This document shows positions 34,311 through 46,743 of a stretch of 64,000 nt of DNA, piece after piece. The stretch comes from Phaseolus vulgaris (Eukaryota > Streptophyta > Magnoliopsida > Fabales > Fabaceae): contig NC_023753.2 in assembly GCF_000499845.2 (NCBI RefSeq), positions 21,731,932 through 21,795,931 on the forward strand, given 5' to 3'. The notes under the pieces were generated by a model, which saw only the letters and a list, made by a program, of their open reading frames with translations, had not been told where the DNA came from and did not search any database. The translations under genes and the position numbers were made by a program. Each line of letters begins with the position of its first letter. The stretch's first letter is position 1.

Positions 34311-36880
34311 CCCTTCTCATCAAACTACAAAATATAATTAATCATGCTTATCCCTTCTCATCAAATTCGCTTTAGACGATATGGTTAAATGACAACAATT
34401 ATGTATGACTACATACTAAAACACTTTTATGGTATTCTATGCCGAGAAACTGCATGCATTGGATCCTGTTGTTGCAACAAGATTACTAGAGATGAGCTTT
34501 ACTTTTTGGTTTTAGTCTTTCTCTTATAGCTGTTTTTGGATGATAATGCAGCATTTTCCAAATCTGCCAGGTGTCATTTTGCTTGCACTTTTGCTGCAGT
34601 TTTTTCAACCAAACTTGTCCATGTTTTGTAGCTCTGTGGAGTCTTTTTTTTTTGGTTGGGTTTTCCTGTAAGTGGGTAATTGTGCTGGATATGGTTATGA
34701 TTTATAATAGGGTTGGAAGTTTTATTTGTTAATTCTTGTTAATTTTTTCAGAAAAAAAACTTCATCGTAAACTTCTAAATATTAAAATAAAATTAAAAAA
34801 TTAAAAAAATTATAAAACTGACAAAAAAAAAGAGTCAAAATTACTTACATCAAAGTAGTTAACTATTTTTTTTATAATAATGCTCATATTTTTCCATTAA
34901 GATTTATTTTCTTAACTGCGTTTATTTATTTATTTTGCAAGTCTTAAATTTAAATCATTTCTTAAAAAGAAACTTAATTCAGCATCACTTACATCAACAC
35001 TTTGTCAAAAAAAGAAGAAAATATCAATATAAAAAAAATTGGTAAAAAAAAGTTCTTTTAATAAGGATAATTAGCCTTCAAACATTGTTCTTTAAATATT
35101 TAACATGAACTGTATAAATAATTTTAAACAACATATTACTAATCTAAATATGATTTATATTGAGTAGAAATAAAAAATAAAAATATGTAAAAAAAAATAC
35201 CACAAGTATAAAATTTTAAGATTTTAAATTAAATGTTATGTAATAATAATTGATTTATGTTTTTTATTAATAAAAATAAATAAATTAAAGGTGACACTTC
35301 ATATATTCGTTCCAACTTTTATAGAAGTATCTCTATATAGTAACAATTCAAAAGCGACAACATTTAGTAACAATTCAAAAGCTACAATGAGAGTATGAGT
35401 GAATGCTTATACAATTACAGTGGGTTTTATAGCTGCATTATGCTGCAACACTGCATAATAGTGTATTTCTGATTTTCTCTAGTATTTCTTCATAAAAATA
35501 TTACAATAATAGTATATCTTATTTGTCTTAGTGATTGAACTCTATTATTCCACTATTTTTTAAAATTTTCCAAGTTTTATATACTTGAAAATTCTTAAAC
35601 ACTTTGTAAAAAAAACGCATTTACTGCATTTTAAGTCATCAAACCTAGACATAAAAATCAAAACAACATATGAAAGATAAAAATCAAAACAACATATGAA
35701 AGAAGGACTTAGAAAAATATCACCTTAAGCATTGGTAAATTTTAAAATATTAAAATATAAAAGAACTTCTCATAAAAAGCTTGATAATATCTATTGAATC
35801 AATATCTCTTAATTTTAAAGAAAATATTGAAACATTTTTTTTTCAATTGTATATGTAAAGGCTTAGTGGACTCCCTTGATCCAATCTTAGAAAAAACACA
35901 CGTAAACACGTAAACATTTTATTTACTAGACTTTTAGTTTGATACATTTTAATTTTATATTTTAGTTTAATCAATATATTTTAAAAATAAAAGGAAAAAT
36001 AAATAAAATATTTGAAATTGATAAACTTTTCTCTTTTTTAAAATTATTATTTGAGTTCATGCATGGATGAAACTATCCGTGAACTTTTACATATAAAAAA
36101 CAACATAAGAAAATATGATTTATTTTAGTGATCAAAATTTATCCAGACATGTAAAATAAAACCTTGAACCCATTTACTCACTCGTCTTATTAGATATGAA
36201 ATCATAACTTAAGATCCTATTTTACTCCTAAAAATGGACCGACCTATACCTCTTAATTATATAAATAAAGTTTCTAAAGAAAAAATTAAATTTTTTAAAA
36301 AAAGTAGAATATTTATGAGGGTTGACCAGTCACAACTTTTATTTAAGCCAACTTGAACCAAAAGTTGTACCAGGGTTTGCAAATTATATGGAAAAAAAAA
36401 ATATTTTTTGACACCACAGTTTTTATTTATATCATTTCACAGTTATTATTCATAATAAATATTATATTTTAATAATAAAAATAAATATAAATAGAATGAT
36501 GTAATATAATAATAATTTATTTGAATCTATATGACAAAAGTGGAAGTCTGAAAAGTATGTGACTCAATTATGAAAAATAATAAATTTTGTTTGACACTCT
36601 AGTAAAAAGATAACTATTTTATAATATTTTTTAGAATAAAATATTATATTATAATAAAATAATAATATTTTTGATATAAGTAAATGAAACTGGTATTGTA
36701 TTAAGATATCATTGTTCGTTAAATTATTTAAATAAAATATAAATGAAATATGAAAACGTGATTTGTTGACACTAATTTTTTTATTTCTACTTTACAATTA
36801 TTTTAATAATAAAATATCTTATTTTGTTAATAAAAATTAATATAAATAAAATTTTAAAATAAAATAATAATATATTTAAT
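34311..36880. other. AT-rich intergenic sequence
   Basis: Very AT-rich, with long A and T runs. A direct repeat of about 26 bases (TTAATCATGCTTATCCCTTC...) occurs at about 34297 and 34338, and an imperfect short duplication (AAATCAAAACAACATATGAA) at about 35657 and 35682. No gene recognised. The right end is upstream of the WAK-like gene. Confidence 0.5.
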
Positions 36881-37326
36881 TGAAAAATGAATAACTTAAA
36901 TATCCGTGATCGAGAATTTTCAACGTATCAATCACCTTCGATTATATGGCATACTTTACCAGACCCGAGACACACACAACACTCTCACAGGATCCAACAC
37001 AGAAAGCAAGGGAAGCCAACTTCATCACTCCTCGCCTTTCATTTGTGTATATTTCCTTCTCATCTACCTTCAAACAAAACTTGGTTCCTTCACTGCTTCT
37101 GCCATATTTTTTATGCTCTATGCCATTCCTTATATTTGTCTTGAAAACATTAACTGAATATTCCACACTCCCAAAACTCTATTTTGCTGCATAATGCTTC
37201 AATTTCAATCTTGCTGCTCCAAAACTCTTGACTTTTCAACCTTGAATAATTAAACGTTCTTGAGATTGTGTAGGTGATAAAAGACCCACACTCAGATAAG
37301 CTCTACAAGGGATCTTTGGTGAAGCC

Positions 37327-40300
37327 ATGGCTGTGAACAAAAATCTAAAGTTCATTCAGCTTATAATTCTGGTGATCCTAGCAGCTTCAAAAGCAGTATC
37401 TCAACCCTCTCCAGATTGCCCTAAAAGCTGTGGCAATCTAAGCATTTCTTACCCTTTTGGGACACGTGAGGGCTGTTACATGAAAGACACTTTCCTCATC
37501 ACTTGCAACCATGATAACTCCTCCACGTCCATTCCTCTATTGGGAACAAACAACATACTGGTGCTCAACATATCACTAGAAGATGGGGAAATTATAGTTT
37601 CAAGTCCCGTAGTCCATGATTGCTATGGCACCAAAAGCAACAGTTCAAAGGACCAAAATGGTCTCAATTTGACCCACTTTTCAATCTCAAGTAGGAACAA
37701 ATTCACAGCAGTTGGTTGTGACACGGTTGGAGTATTCATGGGCTACGATAGCAATAAAAAACATGTTACAACAACAGGGTGTGTATCCATGTGTGACACA
37801 CTTGGTGAAATAAAGAACAATGGATCATGCGATGGCATTGGTTGTTGCCAAATCGGTGTTCCCAACAGAGTACATGGTTTTGCAATGCAAAGTTGGAGTA
37901 GAAACAACCACTCCACCGTACGTGACTTCAATCCTTGTAACTATGTGTTTACAGTTTCGGAAGGGTATTACAACTTCCAAACAACAAATCTTAAGAGCCT
38001 CGAGAATACGAGGTTGCCCTTGGTGCTTGATTGGGCTGTTGGAAATCAAACGTGCGAAGAGGCCAAACAACATCCTAGTAGCTATGCGTGCAAGGATAAG
38101 AACAGTCATTGCAATTCAACGAATGGGATTGGTTATCGTTGCAAATGCCCTCATGGTGGAAACCCCTACCTCAATGATGGTTGCTATGGTAATTTCTAAG
38201 ATTAGTATTTTACTTTCTAATGTCTCATCTTAATTAGCCTTAAGTTCAATGAAAATAGAAGGAAATTCGTTTAGACTTATCCTTAAAGTAAGTCTGTTCT
38301 TCGATGAAAGTTATATTTTGTAGTATGTTAAAAGAATTTACTTTTTTTTACATACCCATGATTTTTTTATACTATTAATTTAAAAAAACGGTGGTGGATT
38401 AAGTTGCGAAAGTATGTAAATTTTTTAGTAGGTTAATAATATCCATGTGTTTTATTTAAAATTAAGGGCAATGCTTTTTTAGAATAAATACATTATCATC
38501 TTTTCTTAACAGAGTCTAATCCATTGTTTAATAAGTTGACCTAGTTTACTTGCGAGTGATGACTTGCCATGTTTGAATGCATGAACACGCCTGTATTGTC
38601 ATTCATCAATATTCATCAATCGTTGTCGCATTTAAAATTTGTGTGATATGTGTATGGCCTGCAGAACAAGATAATTTTGAAATCTTAAACTTGTTAGATT
38701 CAAATATGCTTCTTGTGGGTGAAATGAAAGGAAAAGATAAGACTATGACCCATCTCTTGTCTGGTATGCCGCGAGAGAGATTGAAAGCTGAATAGGTAGA
38801 TTTTTATGAAGTCCACGTTTTAAACAGTTCTATTAATTAAATATATTGATAATGTATGATACTCAATAGGAAAGTTATTTATTTTTGTAATAAAGTTAGT
38901 TTTAGAAATTATATATATAAGATGATTTCTAATTAATTAATAACATAAAAAAAAACTTATCCTGCATGAAAAATAACATGCTATGATTGTGAAGTTTGAA
39001 AAAAAAATGAAGGTTTATTTGTTTCTTGTTCATAAACTTTTACACAATTTTGTTTGGCTTAGATGAAGATGATTGCGCTTCGAATACCAATCCATGCGTC
39101 CACCAGAAAACATGCAAAAAGGTCCCTGGAGGAGGTTCTGAGTGCTCATGTCCAAAGGGCCACGAAGGAGATGGATTGAGAAAGGGCCAAGGCTGCAGAA
39201 CCATAAAAGACAAAAACTTAGGGAATCTCATTCTTATAATTGGATTGAGTAAGTATAAACATACATTCACACACAATGTTTCTTGATTACTACTTTATTT
39301 TGAAAACAAAGTATGTAACTGTTGTTTACAGGTTTGAGCTTAAGTCTATTGGCATTGGTTGTGGGATGCCTAAACATATACCCCCAATTCCGTGAAAGAA
39401 AGCTCATGAAAATGAGAGACAGGTATTTTAAAAAAAATGGTGGTCTATTATTGCAAACACAGATTGATTTGCTCAATGGCTCAACTGAAAGAGCCACAAT
39501 TTTCACTGCTGAGGAGCTCAAGAAAGCCACCAACAACTATGATGATGATAGAATCATAGGCAAAGGAGGCCATGGAACAGTGTACAAAGGTATATTATCA
39601 AATGGCAGGGTTGTTGCCATCAAGAAGTCCATGGTTTCCAACCAAACCGAGATTGGGCAATTCATCAACGAAGTGGTTGTGCTTTCCCAAATCAACCATA
39701 GGAATGTTGTCAAACTAATAGGTTGTTGTTTGGAGACAGAGTTTCCTTTACTTGTTTATGAGTTCATCACAAATGGTACCCTCTGTGAGCATCTACATTT
39801 TGAAGGTGAGGCATGTGGTGATTACCATAAACTTTCATGGACAACACGTTTGAGAATTGCAGCAGAGACAGCAGAGGCTCTTGCATACTTGCATTCTTCT
39901 GTTTCCACACCAATCATACATAGAGATGTTAAAACTGCAAATATTCTTCTAGATGACAACCTCACAGCCAAGGTTTCGGACTTTGGGGCTTCAAAGCTTG
40001 TTCCTCTTGATCAAGCTCAGTTAACTACTTTGGTGCAAGGAACAATGGGTTACCTTGACCCTGAGTACTTACAAACAAGCCAACTAACTGAGAAGAGTGA
40101 TGTTTACAGCTTTGGTGTTGTCCTTGCAGAACTGTTGACAAGTAAGAAGCCAATTTCATTTTTTAGACCTCAGACTCAGAGAAATTTGTCAATGTATTTT
40201 GTTTCTGCAATGAATGAGGGTCGGTTGGCTCAAATATTGGACAACGAAATTGTGAGTGATGCAAGTGTTGAGTATGTGATCGAAGTCGCCAATCTAGCAA

Positions 40301-40557
40301 AAAGGTGTCTTAGATTGCATGGAGAAGAAAGACCAACCATGAAAGAAGTTGCAATGGAGTTGGAGGGAATAAGGGTCATGGAAAAACATTCACTAGGAGG
40401 GCCAAAAGATGTTGCGTACCAAGAAGAGACAGAGAGCCTTCTCAAAGCACGTTCTCATTTTAATATGGTTGATCATAGAGATGGTACTAGCAGTACAATT
40501 TCTAGGTTCTATAATTTACATGACCAGATCTTGGAACCACTAGGAGATGGGCGATAG
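37327..40557 (+). CDS. Wall-associated receptor kinase-like protein (three exons)
   Basis: Join 37327-38188, 39063-39248 and 39332-40557: 757 residues, all junctions GT-AG and in frame. ATG context GAAGCCATGGC is favourable. Signal peptide about 1-25; GUB_WAK pectin-binding-type region from CPKSCGNLSISYPFG; a C-rich EGF-like segment at the end of exon 1; a second EGF-like motif starting DEDDCASN in exon 2; transmembrane segment about 340-362; cytosolic Ser/Thr kinase from about 420. The kinase has Gly loop 426-431, Lys447, Glu463, HRD 546-548, DFG 566-568, and GTMGYLDPEYL in the activation segment, so all catalytic residues are present and it is an RD kinase. By family it should sit in the plasma membrane and sense cell-wall pectin or fragments. 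It looks intact; the exact paralogue cannot be named. Confidence 0.93.
38189..39062 (+). other. Intron 1 of the WAK-like gene
   Basis: 874 bases, GTAATTTC to GTTTGGCTTAG. AT-rich. A 72-codon frame inside (38577-38795) has no recognised features and is taken as chance. Intron 2 (39249-39331) is only 83 bases, GTAAGT to TTTACAG. Confidence 0.85.
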
Positions 40558-42595
40558 AAGAACAAAACATTGATCATGCAAGATGTTTACTATTTTTATT
40601 CTCATAGATGATATTATCATAATTGATAGCTCTTCTTCCTGTGTTGTTTCATCTCATATTTTGTTTACAACATAAATTTACTTTAAAACACATTTTTTTT
40701 TACATTATTTTCTTGGTATAGAAGTTGTTTGGTATAAAGACTCTAATGTCGGAGGTTATTTAGATTGAGAGATGATAAAGTGTATTTGTGTGGATGATTT
40801 ATTGAGATTCGTAAGAAATGTGGTGGTTGGAAGAAAATTTAGAAATTTTGAAAGGTGTAAAATTTAATATTACAAATTTACTCTTATTATTAAAAAATAT
40901 TTGAATAATGAATTACGATATATTTTTTTTTATGTATAGGTTTGAGTTAATTAAATTTTTCTAAATATATAATATCCAGAATTACTTGTATTTTTAATAA
41001 AAATTTAAAATATAATATAAAATAATTTTGTGTTAAATTGAAATAAATGTATTAAATTTATTAAAATTTATGAAAATAATATTTATTATTATATACCTTT
41101 GTTATTTTATATAATTATATGTTTTTGTTAATATTATAATTTTATTTTATTATTTTTATTATTTAGTATAATTAAATATTTTTGAAATTATTAAATAAAC
41201 TTATGTAATATTTAATTTTATATATTGTATATATAATTATATTAATAATTATAATAATAATAAAATAATTAATACTATTAATAGTTTGAATAGTTAATAT
41301 ATTTTAAAAATAATGTACAATTTAAACATAGTGGTACAATAAAATACACGTAATTTCATAAATATTATGAAATATGAACTCACAACATGAAAAAAAAAGT
41401 ATTTTATTTTTTATGTATCAATTTTTATTTCAATTTGTATCCAATAAAACAAAGAAAATAAAATAACAATCTTCTCTTATCATTAATAAACATAAAAATG
41501 TATTTTATTTCTTATGTATCAATTTTTATTTCATTTTGTATCCAATAAAACAAAGAAAATAAAATAATAATCTTCGCTTATCATTAATAAACATCTGATG
41601 AACACAAAATAATGGGTGACTACAATATATAGATGAAGTCATTACATTAGAATCCCAAATGGAGAGACGTGTTAATGTTATGGGAATTTTAAAAAAATTA
41701 CAAACATAATAATGTCCAATAACACATTAAATTTAACTGACAATCAAAATAAGTTCAAGATAAAAAATAATAATAACATAATAAGAATACAATCAATGTT
41801 CTTCATTGCCTTCAAGCTTATGAAGTTTATATTCGATTCGACCCTAATGTGTATTGATAGTGTTGATATCCAACCTCATGCCTGACATACTTTCCTGTAT
41901 ATTTTAAATTCCCCCCAAAATGTGTGTTAACATCGCCGAACATGGGGGATTTCAAGTTGAGGATGATCGCCTGCAACATGTTCTTGTGGCAATGGAATGC
42001 CTTCCTCTTGTTCATGATCGTCGTCAAGCCTTCCAAGTTGCCACATACCATTGACCTCAAAGATATTCATTTTCTTTATGTTTTTTTTTTCAAGAAGTTA
42101 TTTCATCCTAATGTTGTGTGATTAAACAACCATACAGAAAAGGCATATCATTGTCCCGACATTTTATCATGTGCTGCATGATATAATGAGATCAATTAAT
42201 CATTACATTACTTTTGAGGCACCAGAACATGAAAACATATTCATGAACCAGTTGCGAGAAGTTGCTCCCCAGAGGATAAATCATGTGCATCCATGTATAA
42301 TAAAGTAGTTTGTCATTCATAGTCAAACTCTTCTCTTACGTTTTGATTGTGCACCTCTTCTCTTGTCATGGTTAATACAGCTTGTTGACAATCAAAATGT
42401 ATGTCCTCAGAGGTAGTATCAGGGGTTAACAACAGACCATCATAGGTACCTAAACCATATGTCTAATTATAATCTTGTGTGTGTCGATCTAAGTAGAAAG
42501 GTAACCCTGTGTAGTTAGATGCAAATTTGAATAAAAAACCCTCACCATGTTCTCATAATATGGTATATACTAATAAATTGTTGCAATTCTTGGAA
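40558..42595. other. AT-rich intergenic sequence with a 101-bp tandem duplication
   Basis: 3' UTR of the WAK-like gene, then very AT-rich DNA. Two near-identical copies of a 101-bp unit (ATTTTATTT.TTATGTATCA ... CATTAATAAACAT) lie at 41401-41501 and 41502-41594. Frames at 41827-42121 on either strand show no family features. Confidence 0.6.
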
Positions 42596-44113
42596 CACTA
42601 GTGCAGAAAAGCCCATTTACGACAACCTATATACATCGATTCAGTGTCAAATGCTTTCCATCAAAACGCAGTGGAATTTTTTAAATTAAAGCGGAGGTAT
42701 ATACGACGGTTCCATGTAAAACCACTATATATTTCAATTAGTGGAGATATAGACGACGATTTTACCTAAGAACCGTCGTCTATCAATGTTACATATACAA
42801 CGGTTTTAGTAAAACCGTTGTATGTTGCAATTAATGGAGGTATAGACAACGGTTTTACCTAAGAATCATCATATATACCTCCGTTATTTACCCTAATTAT
42901 AAGCTTGCCACTTACGGTTTAGTTCTCTACATTTTCGTTTCGTCTTCTTCTCGGCTTCAACGTTACTCTTTGCATTCTTCCTTTGTAAGTTCTTCCTCCA
43001 CCCTCATTGCTTATTCTTCCTCTCATTGTTCATTGTTCATCATTCTATTCGGTCCATTGCTCTAGGTTTTCATTGCCTTCATTTTTTCGCCATCACCGTT
43101 GTGTTATGCTTCTGATGTCGTTGCCACCACCGTGTTTTGCTTCCGCCGCCGGTGCCCATCACCACCGTCGTTGCAGGTTGGTGCAGTTTTTTTTAATATT
43201 TTTTTATTTGTTTTTTAGTATTTATATTAATTTGTATATCTTAGTATTTATTATAATTTTTATATTTTAGTATTTATGTTAATTTTTATTTATTATTATT
43301 TTATATTATTTTAATTGTTAGGTTAGAATATAATTATTAATTAGTTAGATTGTAATTAGAGTAATATTATTTTATAATTAATTTAATGATTTATAGTTAG
43401 ATTATAAATAATTTAATGATTTATAACTAATATTCTCTATTGAATTGTATGTATGATTAAATTTGTTAATTTTATATTGCATGTATATTTATAATTCTTT
43501 GGTAGGTGTTGGTATTGAGTCTGGGAGTGTTTGACCACTGTTAATTGTTTCCCATGTGAGAGACCCTTAGTTTTCGATTTGAGATTTTTCTATTACTTTT
43601 CCAATTATAATTTTTTTTAAACATTTTTTAAAAAGTAAAGGATGTTGTAGTGACAGTAATTGTTTTGATTCTTCAATTGTCCAGGTGTACAGTTTGAGAA
43701 GAGTAATCACTTTTTATTAGTTCATTAGTACGTAACTTGTGATTGAAATTTTATGTGATTTTGGTTCATAGCATTTTGAGTTGTTCTTCGGGTGCATATT
43801 TGATTGTGGAGATTTCGTGTCACCACTTTCATTTCGTGCCACCTGAAGACCAATGCGAAATGCTGATGAGATTTCATTAAATATAAGGGATGTTGATTAA
43901 AGTTATGTACTATTGAATTATAATTAAAGTGAATCTTCTCGAATGAGATAGGTTCATACCTATAATAAAAATGTGAGATTTCACACATATCAGTGAACAC
44001 CTCAATGACCATTACTAAACATAATGGATCCAGATTGGATTAACTCAATTCGTATAAGTGATGAGTACGAAAGAGGAGTGAAAGAATTTATACAATTTGC
44101 GCAACGTAACCCC
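42596..44113 (+). mobile_element. Left end of a second CACTA transposon family
   Basis: Begins CACTAGTGCAGAAAAGCCC at 42596, a CACTA terminus different from the one at 27365. Within 42680-42890 there are alternating direct and inverted copies of a short box (GACGACGATTTTACC, GAACCGTCGTC, ACAACGGTTTTA, AAAACCGTTGT), the subterminal repeats. A 5' leader and introns follow, then the start of a TNP2 gene at 44024. The element is cut at about 44113 where it meets minus-strand Athila-related sequence. No right end was seen. Confidence 0.8.
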
Positions 44114-44143
44114 AACAGTATTGTTATTCTATTACACGCATAG
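44024..44143 (+). pseudogene. tnp2: TNP2 N-terminal fragment (transposase-associated domain)
   Basis: An ATG opens MDPDWINSIRISDEYERGV followed by KEFIQFAQRN, the standard start of CACTA TNP2 proteins (MD..W, S.EY..GV..F..FA). The similarity ends after about 30 residues, near 44113, and the frame stops at 44141-44143. It is a truncated exon of the CACTA fragment beginning at 42596. Confidence 0.78.
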
Positions 44144-44185
44144 TTATAAGTAATTAATTACAATTAAAAACAGAGATAAAATTCA

Positions 44186-45454
44186 TTCATCTGCTTCTTT
44201 TGATGCTGTTTCCTGATTTTCCTTCAGTGCTTCAATAATGCTCTTGATAAATTATTCACTGTTTGTAGAAGAAGATTCAACTTCTTCTGTTGTGAACTTC
44301 CTGCTTCTTAAAGTGGTGCAAAGGGTAGCATCTATTCTTTTAGTATCAGATACAACTAGTGCAACATTCCTTGAATAGTCTTCTTCCTTTCTGACTGCTC
44401 ATTGTCATTTGGGGTTGTAACATTACTATCTCTAATTGAATCTCCAGGCCACACTACAACTCTTTTGAATTCTTCTTTTGTCATCAAAGAAAAAGATGTG
44501 GTTGGCTGGTGCAATTGTTGATACTGAAAAAATAGAGAAAATATGTTAAATATAATAGTATTAGCCTTATGGTTAGATACTAGTGGGAGTTGAATGTGTT
44601 CCAAGGTGTCTTCTAGTATTGAATGAGGTTGGACAAGTTCAATTGTATTCTGTTCAACTGCAATTTCGTCTCTTATTGGTGTAATTGTCCTTTCTCTTTG
44701 GTCATCATCTAAATTTGTGCATTGAGTCAAGACATAAACTTTTTTGATTGGAGGACTAATCATGAAAACTAGATAGCTTGGGACTTATACTCCAAATTCT
44801 TTGCATAATTCATAGATTAAACTAGGAAAACCTAGATGATTTGCAATACCTCTAACACTAACTTGAGATAACCTTGTGAATCTCTTGATTAATCAGTTCA
44901 AATACATTCACAGTTATTCCTTGAATTATACATTATAGAAGTCGAGCCTTATCTAGAGTCATTGGAAAAATATTTGTAAATATTATGCTTGTCCATAAAT
45001 GTTCTAATGAACTCATGCTTGATCTATAGAGTTTCTAAGAAGACCAGTTCCTCCTTTAACCACTGTCCTTCTAGGAATGTATAGTTGATTTTGCTGTAAC
45101 TGTTAATGACACATCCTTCATTCTTCTTTTTATTTCTTTTCTCATTTCTTCTATTAGGTCCAAGTTAATATGAAGGTGCCTCCTTAGGCTAGCTGCATCA
45201 TAATTGACTTGCATTCCTCTTACCCATGAAGTTCTAGTTGTTTCATCAAAGCTTATTGGGTAAGCATTTGCATAGAACTCTCTAACTGTGTCTTCATGGA
45301 AATAAGGACATGAATTTATCAACTTCTCCCTTTGCCTCCTAATTACTTCATCTTTAAAATCTTTATAGTCCCTAGGAAGTAATTCCACGCTTCTTTCAGT
45401 TATGATAGTCCTTAACTCTAGTTGATAATATTTGTCTTGTTTGCTCTTAGTCAA
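44186..45454 (-). pseudogene. Plant transposon protein remnant (Transposase_32-like), Athila 3' ORF
   Basis: Frames 45454-45071 (ERSVELLPRDYKDF, VREFYANAYPISFDETTR, SWVRGMQVNYDAASLRR) and 44763-44356 (ISPPIKKVYVLTQC, KEEFKRVVVWPGDS), then a tail ending ALKENQETASKEADE with a stop near 44186. The VREFYAN...VRG.QV.(F/Y)D pattern is that of the putative plant transposon protein domain often found as an extra gene in Athila and Tat elements. Stops separate the parts, so it is dead. Its function in living elements is unknown. Confidence 0.6.
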
Positions 45455-45687
45455 GAACTTGCTTCTATCCTATTGCTTTGCTTCACTCCTTCATTGAGAT
45501 TTTTCTACTTCTCAAAAGAATGTGGAATTAATCGACATATTCATTAAAGAAGTTGCAATTTGTTTTCTCTTTCTTGAAGGGGGAATGGAGTGTGCACCTA
45601 TTATGTTCTACCATCTGCATATTCTCAACAAACAATTTAGAAACTACATGATTAATAGATTTATTCCTCCTACTGGTCTATAGATAC

Positions 45688-46743
45688 TGTTAGGATTGAT
45701 GTCTAAAACAAAAGGGGGGAGAGGAGGGGTGAATTATTTATAAAAGATTTTCACAAATATTTTCTTAAGAATGAATCTTTAACCATCAACTCAGATAAAC
45801 AATTCAGAAAGCCAATCAAATAGTCGAACAGAAATTGATATCAAAATTTTAATCAGTTAAAAGCACGATTTAACTGGTTGTTTATGACAAGGAAAATATC
45901 AACAATTATGGAGAAGAGAGATAAAGAGATTTACACACAAGGTTTATATTGGTTCACTCAATCCCTGAGCTACATCCAGTCCTCAGTCAAACCACTGAGT
46001 ATTCCACTATGTAACCAAACACAAATTACAACACTACACCACAAAGAGGTGACTTTGAATCCCACAAAGCCAACTCACCCTCTTTGCACACAACAAACAC
46101 CTCAAGACAGAATCACACTGACTTTACAGGATTTTACAAACAGTTTTACAGAGTGTAATTTGAACAATTACAAGAAACTAAGAAAGGGTAGAGAACACTT
46201 GGAATTACAGTACACTAGAAACCCTATTGATGTGTTCTTGAATCACGGCAAAGCCCAAAAGCAATCTTGTTAAACTTGGGAAAACACCTATTCACAAACA
46301 GTTGATAATCTCTCTTTTTGATCTTAATTCAGAGTGTAAAACTTCTCTCTTTCATTCATGTTAGACATTTGAAAGAAGGCTATATTTATAACCTTTGAAA
46401 AACTATCATTAAAGGCAAATTTAAACAACTGAAACAGTTAAAACAGGTTTTCAAAAAGCTGTTATGAAAACTCATATTTAATCGATTGAACTACGATTTA
46501 ACCGGTTTAATGGTTTCAGCAGTTATACAACTGATTCAAAAAAAAATTTCAAAACTCCTTTGCCAGCTAAGTGACAAACAACCGATTGTCTCGAAACTTT
46601 AATTGGTTGTTTTTCCCTTTGCATGGAAAAACACTTAGTTCTTTAAAACAGATTGAAACAAGTTTTGCATGAGAATCAAGACTGATCTTACAAAGATTCT
46701 AAACCCCATAACTAAACCCAAACCTAAAACACAACACAGCTTC
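45688..46743 (-). repeat. 3' LTR of the gag-only SIRE derivative (truncated)
   Basis: Aligns with 48358-49451 from TGTTAGGATTG to ACACAACACA.CTTC. It lacks roughly the last 40-50 bases (the U3 terminus), which are replaced by gag sequence. Several AACCGATTG/AATCGATTG motifs lie within it. Confidence 0.85.

Noticed and set aside
34540..36880. AT-rich stretches as organellar or satellite DNA
   Set aside because: No organellar genes and no periodic unit seen; ordinary AT-rich intergenic sequence.
37825..38109. Minus frame across WAK exon 1
   Set aside because: Shadow of the receptor coding sequence.
38577..38795. 72-codon frame in intron 1 of the WAK-like gene
   Set aside because: Lies wholly in an intron, no recognised features, and the flanking splice sites join cleanly without it.
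45878..46273. Plus frames at 45878-46273 and 48574-48903 that look alike
   Set aside because: They are the two LTR copies read in the antisense direction, not a gene family.
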